From NCBI GenBank assembly GCA_036401195.1, contig DASWVQ010000131.1, positions 1 to 10,111 of the forward strand: 10,111 nt of DNA. Reading direction: 5' to 3'. The notes under the pieces were generated by a model, which saw nothing but the letters and a program-made list of their open reading frames with translations, was not told where the DNA came from and made no database searches. The stretch comes from JACDHQ01 sp036401195. GTDB lineage: Bacteria > Gemmatimonadota > Gemmatimonadetes > Gemmatimonadales > Gemmatimonadaceae. Position numbers and translations under genes: made by a program. How positions within the stretch are numbered: position 1 is the stretch's first letter; each line of letters begins with the position of its first letter. This document shows positions 1-6,391 of the stretch, piece after piece.

Positions 1-524
1 TCGCCCGCGTCGACTCGATCGTGCGCGCCGCCGGCAAGGTCGCCATCGGGTGGGGGGAGATCTCCCCGGCGGCGATCTCGCCCACCACCATCGTGCAGCA
101 CTGGCGCCGCGATTCCGCCACGGTGCACGTGGCGCGCGGGGGACGCGTGATCCTCTCCCCCGGCACGCGCATGTACCTCGACATGAAGTACGACTCCAGC
201 ACGGTGCTCGGCCTGCGCTGGGCGGGGCTGGTGAGCGTGCGCACCGCCTACGACTGGGACCCGGCGACGCTCACCCCGGGGATCGGGGAGCCCTCCATTC
301 TCGGCGTGGAGGCCCCACTCTGGTCGGAGACGCTGGCGCGCTTCAGCGACGTGGAGTTCATGGCCTTCCCCCGCATCGCGGCGGTGGCCGAGGTGGGATG
401 GAGCGCGCAGGACGCGCGCGGCTGGGACGCCTTCCGCCGCCGCCTCGCCGCGCACGGGCCGCGGCTGCGGGCGCTCGGGATCAACTTCTATCCGTCACCG
501 GAGATCGACTGGCTGGTGCAGTAG
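1..524 (+). CDS. Beta-N-acetylhexosaminidase (GH20), C-terminal part
   Basis: Partial gene, open at the 5' edge; the reading frame enters at base 3 and ends with TAG at 522-524. The visible 173 or so residues match the second half of the GH20 TIM barrel. Seen directly: the strand segment GWGEI (48-62), YDWDP (249-263), GVEAPLWSETL (303-335) and FPRIAAVAEVGWS (366-404). In the family these last segments carry the tryptophan and glutamate that line the N-acetylhexosamine pocket, followed by the closing helix. The catalytic Asp-Glu pair lies upstream of the window, so activity cannot be judged. The family removes terminal beta-linked GlcNAc or GalNAc from chitin fragments, glycans or peptidoglycan pieces, usually in the periplasm or outside the cell. 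A GTG at 21 is not the start, because the frame stays open and conserved-looking before it. Converges on hemB. Confidence 0.9.
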   Translation, partial: ARVDSIVRAAGKVAIGWGEISPAAISPTTIVQHWRRDSATVHVARGGRVILSPGTRMYLDMKYDSSTVLGLRWAGLVSVRTAYDWDPATLTPGIGEPSILGVEAPLWSETLARFSDVEFMAFPRIAAVAEVGWSAQDARGWDAFRRRLAAHGPRLRALGINFYPSPEIDWLVQ

Positions 525-532
525 CTCCTGTC

Positions 533-581
533 CATCCCGAGGAGCGAAGCGACGAGGGACCTCGCGTCCCGGCAGAGTGGC
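533..581 (+). repeat. Dispersed repeat, module C
   Basis: The module runs from CATCCCGAGGAGCG through GCGACGAGGGAC to CGCGTCCCGG and AGAGTGGC. The same 49-50 base module occurs on the minus strand at 1977-2026, between hemC and hemB, with about four substitutions and one single-base indel. A diverged third copy forms the left arm at 1918-1969. Having copies in two separate gaps of one 10 kb window indicates a genome-wide dispersed family. Confidence 0.85.
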
Positions 582-583
582 TC

Positions 584-619
584 GCGCCGGACCGTTGGGG
601 TAAGAAAACAGCGATACCA
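584..619 (+). repeat. Repeat module B, plus-strand copy
   Basis: Its core is GCGCCGGACCGTTGGGGT followed by an A-rich stretch and GCGATACCA. It matches the reverse complement of 787-822 at 33 of 36 positions. It directly follows module C, so C and B may be parts of one longer repeat. Confidence 0.8.
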
Positions 620-656
620 ACGATACGAACGATGGGTCCCGGTGCATCCATGCTCC

Positions 657-716
657 GTCGCACCGGCCAGACGGGGTGACGATGAGGGGGTACGACCTGT
701 ACCTGCTGACCGCTCC
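657..716 (+). repeat. Repeat module A, plus-strand copy
   Basis: This 60-base module matches the reverse complement of 843-902 at about 51 of 60 positions without gaps. Shared core: CAGACGGGGTGA, GATGAGGGGGTACG and CGCTCC. The internal hairpin seen in the other copy is degraded here: GGGGGTAC at 686-693 faces GTACCTGC at 699-706. Confidence 0.8.
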
Positions 717-786
717 CCTTCAATCCAGGATTCCCGGCTCCGGAGAGCGGCGCTTGGAATGCAAATGAAGGAGGAGGCGTTTTCGC

Positions 787-822
787 TGGTATCGCAGTTC
801 TCTCACCCCAACGGTCCGGCGC
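787..822 (-). repeat. Repeat module B, inverted copy
   Basis: Reverse-complement copy of 584-619 (33 of 36 identical). On the minus strand it lies after module A, whereas on the plus strand B precedes A. The two sets are therefore not a simple inverted duplication. Confidence 0.8.
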
Positions 823-842
823 CACAAGCTCCGCCCCCACAC

Positions 843-902
843 GGAGCGATCAGGGGGTACAGCCCGTACCCCCTCATCATCACCCCGTCTGTCCGGCGCA
901 AC
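843..902 (-). repeat. Repeat module A, inverted copy, just after hemB
   Basis: Reverse-complement copy of 657-716 (about 85% identical), starting nine bases beyond the hemB stop codon. It contains a perfect hairpin (853-873, listed separately), so it may shape the 3' end of the hemB transcript. Confidence 0.8.
852..874 (-). terminator. Perfect hairpin downstream of hemB, possible transcript end
   Basis: GGGGGTAC (853-860) pairs with GTACCCCC (866-873) around a five-base loop, and the flanking A852-T874 adds a ninth pair. It lies 37 bases after the hemB stop on the minus strand. No T-run follows in that direction, so it is not a classical intrinsic terminator. It could pause RNA polymerase or protect the 3' end, or simply be part of repeat module A. 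Confidence 0.35.
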
Positions 903-910
903 ACAGCCGG

Positions 911-1888
911 TCAGGCGAGCACCCGCGCCGCCTCGGTCGCGAAGTAGGTGATGATCATGTCGGCGCCCGCGCGACGGATGCCGAGGAGCGATTCCATCAT
1001 CACCCGCTGCTCGTCGATCCACCCGCGCTCGGCGGCGGCACGGATCATCGCGAACTCCCCGCTCACCTGGTAGGCGGCGACGGGGTAGCCCGTCTCCTCC
1101 TTCGCGCGGCGGATGATGTCGAGGTAGGGCCCCGCGGGCTTCACCATGATGATGTCCGCCCCCTCCTCGAGGTCGAGGAAGATCTCGCGCATCGCCTCGT
1201 CGGAGTTCGCGGCGTCCATCTGGTAGCCACGCCGGTCGCCGAACGCCGGCGTGCTCTCCGCCGCCTCGCGGAAGGGGCCGTAATAGCCGCTCGCGTACTT
1301 CGCGGCGTAGCTCATGATTGGGGTGTTCCCGAACCCCTCCTCGTCGAGCGCGTCGCGGATCGCCGCCACGCGGCCATCCATCATGTCGCTCGGCGCCACC
1401 ATGTCGGCGCCGGCCCGCGCGTGCGAGAGCGCCTCCTTCACCAGCAGCTCGAGGGTGGCATCGTTGTCCACCTCCCCCTCGGGGGTGAGCAGGCCGCAGT
1501 GCCCATGGTCGGTGTACTCGCACATGCACACGTCCGTGATCGTCACCAGCTCCGGCACCTCGCGCTTGAGCGCGCGCACCGCCTCCTGCACCGGCCCGTG
1601 CTCGTCCCAGCCGGAGGACCCCGTCGCGTCCTTGTGCTCCGGGATGCCGAAGAGGAGGATGCCCCCCACGCCGAGCGAAGCGGCCTCGCGCGCGTCCTTC
1701 AGCATCTCGTCGATCGAGCACTGCGCGGTGCCGGGCATGGAGCCCACCGGCTGGCGGATCCCCTCGCCGGGGCGCACGAACACGGGGAGGATGAGCTGCT
1801 TCGGGTCGAGTCGCGTCTCGCGCACCATGGCACGGAGCGCCTCGGTCCGCCGCAGGCGGCGGGGGCGGATGATGGGGAAGCTGGACAT
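911..1888 (-). CDS. hemB: Delta-aminolevulinic acid dehydratase (porphobilinogen synthase)
   Basis: Cytosolic enzyme that condenses two 5-aminolevulinate molecules to porphobilinogen. At 325 aa it has the usual bacterial length. Seen: VCMCEYTDHGHCG with Cys121, Cys123 and Cys131, the three-cysteine site that binds catalytic Zn in the zinc-dependent type (Asp-type sites occur in metal-switched homologues). The two Schiff-base lysines are Lys197 in SYAAKYASGYYGPF and Lys250 in MVKPAGPYLDI, followed by YQVSGEFAMI (273-282). The N-terminal arm FPIIRPRRLRRT, used for oligomer packing, is present. The ATG start is supported by AGGTGA seven bases upstream (1896-1901). It lies downstream of hemD-hemC on the same strand, but 188 bases with a large palindrome intervene, so it may have its own promoter or reduced read-through. 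Confidence 0.98.
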   Translation of the reverse strand: MSSFPIIRPRRLRRTEALRAMVRETRLDPKQLILPVFVRPGEGIRQPVGSMPGTAQCSIDEMLKDAREAASLGVGGILLFGIPEHKDATGSSGWDEHGPVQEAVRALKREVPELVTITDVCMCEYTDHGHCGLLTPEGEVDNDATLELLVKEALSHARAGADMVAPSDMMDGRVAAIRDALDEEGFGNTPIMSYAAKYASGYYGPFREAAESTPAFGDRRGYQMDAANSDEAMREIFLDLEEGADIIMVKPAGPYLDIIRRAKEETGYPVAAYQVSGEFAMIRAAAERGWIDEQRVMMESLLGIRRAGADMIITYFATEAARVLA

Positions 1889-1895
1889 TATGGAT

Positions 1896-1901
1896 TCACC
1901 T
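1896..1901 (-). promoter_or_regulatory. Shine-Dalgarno sequence of hemB
   Basis: AGGTGA on the minus strand, seven bases before the ATG at 1888. It supports this start over other candidates in the same frame. Confidence 0.75.
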
Positions 1902-1917
1902 GTGAGTTGTGCTCGAA

Positions 1918-2028
1918 GTCATCCCGAGCAAGGCCGCGACAGCGGCCGACGAGGGACCTGGCGTCCCGATCGAGCGGCCACTCTACCGGGACGCAACGTC
2001 CCTCGTCGCTGACGCTCCTCGGGATGAC
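1918..2028. repeat. 111-base imperfect palindrome between hemC and hemB
   Basis: The ends are exact complements: GTCATCCCGAG (1918-1928) and CTCGGGATGAC (2018-2028). Further in, CGACGAGGGAC (1948-1958) pairs with GTCCCTCGTCG (1999-2009), and GCGTCCCG (1961-1968) with CGGGACGC (1987-1994). The left arm carries an extra GGCCGCGACAGCGGCC stretch, itself a small hairpin. The right arm is a near copy of module C at 533-581. As RNA it could fold into a long stem between the hemC stop and the hemB ribosome-binding site. That would fit an RNA-processing or attenuation site, though it may simply be a mobile repeat. Confidence 0.85.
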
Positions 2029-2076
2029 GGCGAACGACCCCGCCCTTGATGACGGCGTACTGCCGCGCGACACGCT

Positions 2077-3051
2077 TCATTTTGGCTGCGGCGCCGGCAC
2101 GGTGGCCGCGCGCACCTCGGCGAGGATCTCCCCCGCCCCCTTCCCGCGAAGCTCCTTAGCCAGCGCGCGCCCCGCGGCCTCCGGATCCGCCGCGTCCACG
2201 GGCCGTGCGCCGCGCAGCACGCGCTCCCCCTTCAGGTCCGCGATCAGCCCGTACAGCACGAGCGCATCCCCCTCCACCCGCGCGTTCGCGCCGATCGGCA
2301 CCTGGCATCCTCCCTCGAGCGCGGCGAGGAAGGCCCGTTCCGCGCGCACCGCGAGCATGGTGGGGGCGTCGTTCAGCGCGCCGATCACCGCGCGCATCCG
2401 CGCGTCGTCGGCCCGCACCTGGATCGCGATCGCCCCCTGCGCGGCGGCGGGGAGCCAGTCGGGGGCGTCGAGGTAGAAGCCGATCTCCCCCTGCCGCCCC
2501 AGCCGATGCACCCCCGCCGCGGCGAGCAGCGTCGCGTCGACCACTCCCTCCTGCACCTTCCGGATGCGCGTCCCCACGTTGCCGCGGTGCTCCACCACGT
2601 GCAGGTCGGGGCGCTGCGCGAGGAGCTGCGCGCGCCGCCGCAGGCTCGACGTGCCGACCACCGCCCCCTTCGGCAGGGTGGCGAGCGACGTCGCCCCCTG
2701 CGCCTTCGGGCCCAGCACCACCACGTCGCGCACGTCCTCGCGCGGAAGGAGCGCGATCACCGCGAGCCCGGGCGGGTTCTCGGTGGGGAGGTCCTTGCAC
2801 GAGTGCACCGCGCAGTCGGCGGTGCCGTTCACCAGGTCGTCCTCCAGCTCCTGCGTGAAAAGCCCCTTGGAGCCGATCGCGGAGAGCGCCACCTCGAGCC
2901 GCTTGTCGCCCACCGTCGTGTACGTCTTCAGCTCCGCCGCCACCCCGCGCGCGAGGAGCGCGTCGCGCACCATGTGCGCCTGCCGGAGGGCGAGCTCCGA
3001 GGAGCGCGTGGCGATGATCACCGGGCGGTCGGTGCCCTGGGGGTCAGGCAT
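2077..3051 (-). CDS. hemC: Hydroxymethylbilane synthase (porphobilinogen deaminase)
   Basis: Cytosolic enzyme that joins four porphobilinogen units into linear hydroxymethylbilane, using a covalently attached dipyrromethane cofactor. At 324 aa it is slightly longer than the usual 305-315, because of short N- and C-terminal tails. Seen: IATRSSELALRQA at 13-25 (domain 1 start), VHSCKDLPTE with catalytic Asp87, GTSSLRRRAQL with substrate-binding Arg138-Arg140, EHRGNVGTR at 154-162, PAAAQGAIAIQVR at 201-213, and the cofactor cysteine Cys249 in LEGGCQVPIGA. Cys85, just before Lys86-Asp87, stands where many homologues have Met or Leu. The start overlaps the end of hemD by eight bases and is preceded by GAAGG, so translation is probably coupled. 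All key residues are present. Confidence 0.98.
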   Translation of the reverse strand: MPDPQGTDRPVIIATRSSELALRQAHMVRDALLARGVAAELKTYTTVGDKRLEVALSAIGSKGLFTQELEDDLVNGTADCAVHSCKDLPTENPPGLAVIALLPREDVRDVVVLGPKAQGATSLATLPKGAVVGTSSLRRRAQLLAQRPDLHVVEHRGNVGTRIRKVQEGVVDATLLAAAGVHRLGRQGEIGFYLDAPDWLPAAAQGAIAIQVRADDARMRAVIGALNDAPTMLAVRAERAFLAALEGGCQVPIGANARVEGDALVLYGLIADLKGERVLRGARPVDAADPEAAGRALAKELRGKGAGEILAEVRAATVPAPQPK

Positions 3052-3844
3052 GCTGGCCTTCGTAGTGGTGGGTGATGGCGGCCACGAGGCCGGGTATGGT
3101 GGACTCCTCCGCTTCCACGACGACCGGGATCCCGGCCGCGCGCGCGGCGTCGGAGGTGACGCTGCCGATGGTCGCGGCAGGGATGCCGCGCGCCTGCGCC
3201 GGGGCGAGCGCGTCGACCCAGGCCTGCACCGCCGAGGGGGCGGCGAAGGTGACGAGGTCCACCGGGCCCTCCTCGAGCGCCGCGCGCAGTGCCTCGGCGG
3301 CGCGCGGATCGGGAGTGGAGCGGTAGGCGTGCACCACGTCCACCACCGCGCCCATCGCGCCGAGCCCCTCGGGGATCACGTCGCGCGCCCCCTCGGCGGT
3401 GGGGTAGAGCACGCGCCTGCCGCGCACATCGTCGCGCGTCGCCATCGCCTCCACCAGCCCCTCCGCCACGAACCGCTGCGGCATCACGGTGACCTCGAGC
3501 CCCTCGGCGGCGACGCGCTCGGCGGTCGCGGGCCCCACCACCGCCAGGCGCACCGCGCGCAACGGGTCCAGGGAGCCCACCGTCGCGCGCAGCGCCTCGC
3601 ACGCCAGGCGCACCCCGTTGCGGCTGGTGAAGACGACCCAGTCGTACCCCCCGGCGGCGAGCCGCGAGAGCGCGTCGCGGAGTCCCGCGGGGTTCACCGG
3701 CTCGATGCGGGTGAGGGGGATGGCCAGCACGTCGGCGCCGAGCGCCGCCAGGCGGTCGGAGAGCCCCCCCACCCCCTGCTCGTCGGCGCGGGTGACGGCG
3801 ATCCGGCGGCCCTCGAGCCGCCCCGGTTCGTGCTGGGAACCCAT
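3044..3844 (-). CDS. hemD: Uroporphyrinogen-III synthase
   Basis: Cyclises hydroxymethylbilane and inverts ring D to form uroporphyrinogen III. HemD proteins are poorly conserved, but the pattern fits over 266 aa. It begins GRRIAVTRA near the N-terminus, then ADVLAIPLTRIEPV, YDWVVFTSRNGV, AVVGPATAERVAAEGLEV, a second domain with RRVLYPTAEGARDVIPEGL and VVDVVHAYRSTP, LVTFAAPSAVQAW, and finally ATIGSVTSDAARAAGIPVVV with STIPGLVAAI. This is the usual two-domain layout. The frame stays open upstream to 4108, but that extension is low-complexity and opposes the transporter gene, so the ATG at 3844 is preferred. No Shine-Dalgarno sequence precedes it; a TAnnnT box ends seven bases before the ATG. 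It lies upstream of hemC, the reverse of the common hemC-hemD order. Confidence 0.92.
   Translation of the reverse strand: MGSQHEPGRLEGRRIAVTRADEQGVGGLSDRLAALGADVLAIPLTRIEPVNPAGLRDALSRLAAGGYDWVVFTSRNGVRLACEALRATVGSLDPLRAVRLAVVGPATAERVAAEGLEVTVMPQRFVAEGLVEAMATRDDVRGRRVLYPTAEGARDVIPEGLGAMGAVVDVVHAYRSTPDPRAAEALRAALEEGPVDLVTFAAPSAVQAWVDALAPAQARGIPAATIGSVTSDAARAAGIPVVVEAEESTIPGLVAAITHHYEGQHA
3057..3061 (-). promoter_or_regulatory. Shine-Dalgarno sequence of hemC inside hemD
   Basis: GAAGG on the minus strand, five bases before the hemC ATG at 3051 and within the last codons of hemD. Together with the eight-base gene overlap it suggests coupled translation. Confidence 0.6.
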
Positions 3845-3851
3845 GGAAGGG

Positions 3852-3857
3852 AAGTTA
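3852..3857 (-). promoter_or_regulatory. Candidate -10 box for leaderless hemD
   Basis: TAACTT on the minus strand occupies -13 to -8 relative to the hemD ATG, with no purine-rich ribosome-binding site between. A TAnnnT box at this distance is the known arrangement for leaderless transcripts in Deinococcus and actinobacteria. Its use here is inferred. I see no convincing -35 box about 17 bases upstream. The rest of this divergent 124-base gap (3845-3968) shows no clear promoter for the transporter; GGGGTATTCCCC at 3926-3937 is the only AT-centred near-palindrome. Confidence 0.35.
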
Positions 3858-3968
3858 GCGACCGGATCGGGAGGGATGATCGGGGAGGGTGTGACAGGGG
3901 GCGCCGGGATGGCCTGACGACGCGTGGGGTATTCCCCCGACCCCCGGTCACGGGCCACATTCTGCCCC

Positions 3969-5363
3969 ATGCCCCCCCAGAAACGCCCTCCCCGCTCGAC
4001 CGCCCCCCTCCGCATCGAGCGCGACACCCCGCCCGCGGCCCAGCTCCCCCCCGCCGAGAAGGAGAAGATCTGGTTCGTGATCGGCGCCTCCAGCGCGGGG
4101 ACGATCATCGAGTGGTACGACTTCTACATCTTCGGGTCGCTCGCCACGATCATCGCCGCGAAGTTCTACCCGCCCGGCAACGAGCTGGTGAACTTCCTCA
4201 AGGCGCTCGCCACCTTCGCGGTGGGGTTCGCGGTGCGCCCCTTCGGCGCGCTGGTGTTCGGGAGCATCGGCGACGTGGTGGGGCGGAAGTACGCCTTCCT
4301 CCTCACCCTGCTCATCATGGGCGGCTCCACCGCCGCCATCGGGCTCCTCCCCGGCTACGAGACGATCGGCGTGTTCGCGCCGGTCATCCTCGTCACCCTG
4401 CGCCTGCTCCAGGGGCTCGCCCTCGGGGGCGAGTACGGGGGCGCGGCGGTGTACGTCGCCGAGCACGCGCCCGACGCGAAGCGCGGCTTCTACACGAGCT
4501 TCATCCAGACCACGGCGACGCTCGGCCTCTTCGTGTCGCTCCTCGTGATCCTCGGCGTGCGCAACGCGATGCCCGCCGCCGACTTCGAGGCGTGGGGATG
4601 GCGCATCCCCTTCCTGCTCTCCCTCGTGCTGGTGGTGGCGAGCTACGCGATCCGGCGACGCATGCAGGAGTCGCCCCTGTTCTCCGCCCTCAAGGCGCAG
4701 GGGAAGACGTCGAAGGCCCCGATCCGCGAGAGCTTCGGCACCGCGGAGCGCTGGCGCGTCTTCTTCCTCGTGCTCATCGGCGCGACCGCGGGGCAGGCGG
4801 TGGTGTGGTACACCGGCCAGTTCTACGCGCTGTTCTTCCTCCAGACCGTGCTGAAGGTGCCGGCGAACCTCGCCTACTTCATCGTGGCGGGGGCGCTGGC
4901 GCTGGGGACCCCCTTCTTCCTGGTGTTCGGCGCGCTCTCCGACCGCATCGGCCGGAAGAAGATCATGATGGCGGGCAACCTCCTCGCCGCGCTCAGCTAC
5001 TATCCCATCTACCGCGCGATGCACCACTTCGCCACGCCCGAGCCGAACGGCTTCATGCTCAGCGTGCTGGTGTTCATCCAGGTGATCTTCGTGACGATGG
5101 TGTACGCGCCGATCGCCGCCTTCCTCGTGGAGTCGTTCCCGGCGCGCATCCGCTACACGTCGCTCTCCCTTCCCTACCACTTCGGCAACGGGTGGTTCGG
5201 CGGCTTCCTGCCGCTGATCGCGACGTGGACGGTGGCGCGCACCGGCAACATCTACGCGGGGCTCTGGTACCCGATCGGGGTGGCGCTGCTCACCTTCGTC
5301 GTGGGCTCCCTGGCCCTCAAGGAGCGCAACGACCACCGGCTGTGGGACGAGCTGGACGCGTGA
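3969..5363 (+). CDS. MFS transporter, metabolite:H+ symporter (MHS) type
   Basis: A 464-aa inner-membrane transporter with about 12 hydrophobic segments after a cytosolic N-terminal tail of some 33 residues rich in Pro and Arg. It resembles the MHS group (ProP, KgtP, ShiA, YhjE). Seen: IIEWYDFYIFG in helix 1 (46-56), RPFGALVFGSIGDVVGRK with the first motif A (90-107), RLLQGLALGGEYGGA in helix 4 (145-159), MQESPLF at the end of the N-half (232-238), the second motif A GALSDRIGRKK (321-331), and ESFPARIRYT (388-397). Many relatives, as I recall them, carry a long periplasmic insert after about residue 353; here only ATPEPNG is present. Substrates in this family include organic acids, betaine and shikimate, and the sequence does not decide among them. 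ATG 3969 is chosen over GTG 3924. The methyltransferase follows after 16 bases. Confidence 0.9.
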   Translation: MPPQKRPPRSTAPLRIERDTPPAAQLPPAEKEKIWFVIGASSAGTIIEWYDFYIFGSLATIIAAKFYPPGNELVNFLKALATFAVGFAVRPFGALVFGSIGDVVGRKYAFLLTLLIMGGSTAAIGLLPGYETIGVFAPVILVTLRLLQGLALGGEYGGAAVYVAEHAPDAKRGFYTSFIQTTATLGLFVSLLVILGVRNAMPAADFEAWGWRIPFLLSLVLVVASYAIRRRMQESPLFSALKAQGKTSKAPIRESFGTAERWRVFFLVLIGATAGQAVVWYTGQFYALFFLQTVLKVPANLAYFIVAGALALGTPFFLVFGALSDRIGRKKIMMAGNLLAALSYYPIYRAMHHFATPEPNGFMLSVLVFIQVIFVTMVYAPIAAFLVESFPARIRYTSLSLPYHFGNGWFGGFLPLIATWTVARTGNIYAGLWYPIGVALLTFVVGSLALKERNDHRLWDELDA

Positions 5364-5369
5364 TCCCGC

Positions 5370-5374
5370 GGGAG
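5370..5374 (+). promoter_or_regulatory. Shine-Dalgarno sequence of the methyltransferase gene
   Basis: GGGAG five bases before ATG 5380. It decides against the GTG at 5374, which overlaps this site. Confidence 0.65.
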
Positions 5375-5379
5375 TGCCG

Positions 5380-6156
5380 ATGAGCTTTCCCGACCACTTC
5401 TCCCCCGTCGCCGCGACGTACGCCACGCACCGCCCGCGCTACCCGCGCGAGCTCGCGCAATGGCTCGCGTCGATCGCGCCGGCGCGCGGGGTGGTGTGGG
5501 AGGCGGGATGCGGCTCGGGGCAGCTCTCCGCGCTCCTCGGCGAGTGCTTCGCGCGCGTGGAGGCGACCGACGCGAGCGCCGCGCAGCTCGCGCATGCCAC
5601 GCCGCACCCGCACGTGCACTACCGCGTCGCCACCGCGGAGGCGAGCGGCCTCCCCCCCGCGCACGACGGGCTCGGCGTGCACCTGGCCGTGGCGGCGCAG
5701 GCGGCGCACTGGTTCGACCTCGCGCGCTACTACGCCGAGGTGCGCCGCGTGGTGCAGCCGGGGGGCGCGGTGGCGCTGCTCGGCTACGGCCTCTCGACCA
5801 TCACCCCCGCCGTGGACGCGGTGGTGCACCGGCTGTATGCCCAGACGCTCGGCGCCTTCTGGCCCGCCGAACGCCGCCACATCGAGTCCGGCTACCGCAC
5901 GCTGGACTTCCCCTTCGAGGAGATCACCCCGCCCTCGCTCGCGATGCACGCCGACTGGGCGCTCCCCGACCTGCTCGGCTACGTGGACACGTGGTCGGCG
6001 CTGCGCCGCTTCGAGGCATCGATGGGGAGCGACGCGCTCGCCCAGCTCCGCGCGGAGTTCGCGAGGGAGGCGGGGGCGGCCTGGGGTTCCGATCCCGCGG
6101 CGAGGAGGGCAGTGCGGTGGGAGATCGCGGTCAGGGCGGGATATCACGGCAACTGA
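5380..6156 (+). CDS. Class I SAM-dependent methyltransferase
   Basis: A 258-aa Rossmann-fold methyltransferase of the Methyltransf_11 type. Seen: an N-terminal FSPVAATYATHRPRYP (7-22) typical of the trans-aconitate methyltransferase-like group, SAM motif I VWEAGCGSGQLS (39-50), the acidic end of strand 2 in VEATDAS (60-66), motif II-like VHLAVAAQAAHWFD (100-113), and RRVVQPGGAVALLGYG (122-137). The C-terminal half forms a substrate lid that includes a YVDTWSALRRF segment (201-211). The first three regions resemble Tam-like and yeast Tmt1/Crg1-like enzymes, but the substrate cannot be read from sequence. The gene is probably cotranscribed with the transporter. The last codons and stop (6146-6156) lie inside the left arm of an inverted repeat, so the C-terminal HGN may have been altered by that element. 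Confidence 0.88.
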   Translation: MSFPDHFSPVAATYATHRPRYPRELAQWLASIAPARGVVWEAGCGSGQLSALLGECFARVEATDASAAQLAHATPHPHVHYRVATAEASGLPPAHDGLGVHLAVAAQAAHWFDLARYYAEVRRVVQPGGAVALLGYGLSTITPAVDAVVHRLYAQTLGAFWPAERRHIESGYRTLDFPFEEITPPSLAMHADWALPDLLGYVDTWSALRRFEASMGSDALAQLRAEFAREAGAAWGSDPAARRAVRWEIAVRAGYHGN

Positions 6157-6267
6157 CGGCCGCCGGCTCTCGGCCCTCGGCTCTCGGCACGGAATCGGAA
6201 GCGAGCGGCGCGCGAGGGCGCGCGCGCTCGACCTTCCTTATCCGGCGCCGTTCACCTCATGCCGTTC

Positions 6268-6300
6268 GCGCGCTAAAGGCGGCGAAGCCGCCAGGCGCGC
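6268..6300. repeat. Strong GC hairpin in the element centre
   Basis: GCGCGC (6268-6273) pairs with GCGCGC (6295-6300), and inside it GGCGGC (6278-6283) pairs with GCCGCC (6287-6292) around GAA. Two short internal bulges separate the stems. No T-run follows on either strand, so a terminator role for the methyltransferase operon is possible but unsupported. Confidence 0.6.
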
Positions 6301-6358
6301 TTCCGATTTCGTGCCGAGGCCCGACGCCCGAAGCCCGACGCCCTTGCCTGTCTTTGAA

Positions 6359-6391
6359 GTTGACGTTGACGTTGACGTTGACGTTGACGTT
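6359..6391 (+). repeat. GTTGAC hexamer tandem array
   Basis: Five exact tandem copies of GTTGAC plus a final GTT, preceded by a degenerate TTGAA. The array is the only low-GC stretch in the region and lies 145 bases before the hydrolase start. Each unit contains TTGAC, which resembles a -35 promoter box, but no matching -10 box was found. Confidence 0.95.

Larger units (their letters stand above)
525..910. other. Convergent intergenic gap built of repeat modules
   Basis: The 386 bases between the ends of the hexosaminidase gene and hemB hold no convincing gene. Open frames crossing it read through repeats and lack family-like protein sequence. It contains three kinds of module, here called C (533-581), B (584-619) and A (657-716), then inverted copies of B (787-822) and A (843-902). 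The stretch 717-786 between the two sets shows nothing recognisable. A short arm pair GCTCCT (524-529) and AGGAGC (540-545) sits at the stop codon of the plus-strand gene. It has no following T-run, so it is only a weak terminator candidate. Confidence 0.75.

Noticed and set aside
1888..2073. 61-codon minus-strand frame between hemC and hemB
   Set aside because: It is mostly a translation of the palindromic repeat and occupies the same gap as the hemB ribosome-binding site.
3924..3968. GTG start for the transporter at 3924
   Set aside because: It adds 15 residues with no ribosome-binding site and no family similarity; ATG 3969 is simpler. The choice is not certain.
3845..4108. N-terminal extension of hemD to an ATG at 4108
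   Set aside because: It adds 88 non-conserved residues, overlaps the divergent transporter gene and leaves no room for promoters. The HemD fold starts just after the ATG at 3844.
2564..5383. 939-codon plus-strand open frame over hemC, hemD and the transporter
   Set aside because: It crosses three well-supported genes in wrong frames and reads as Arg/Ala/Pro-rich sequence.
6359..6391. CRISPR-like array
   Set aside because: The units are six bases and directly adjacent, without spacers, and no cas gene is nearby.
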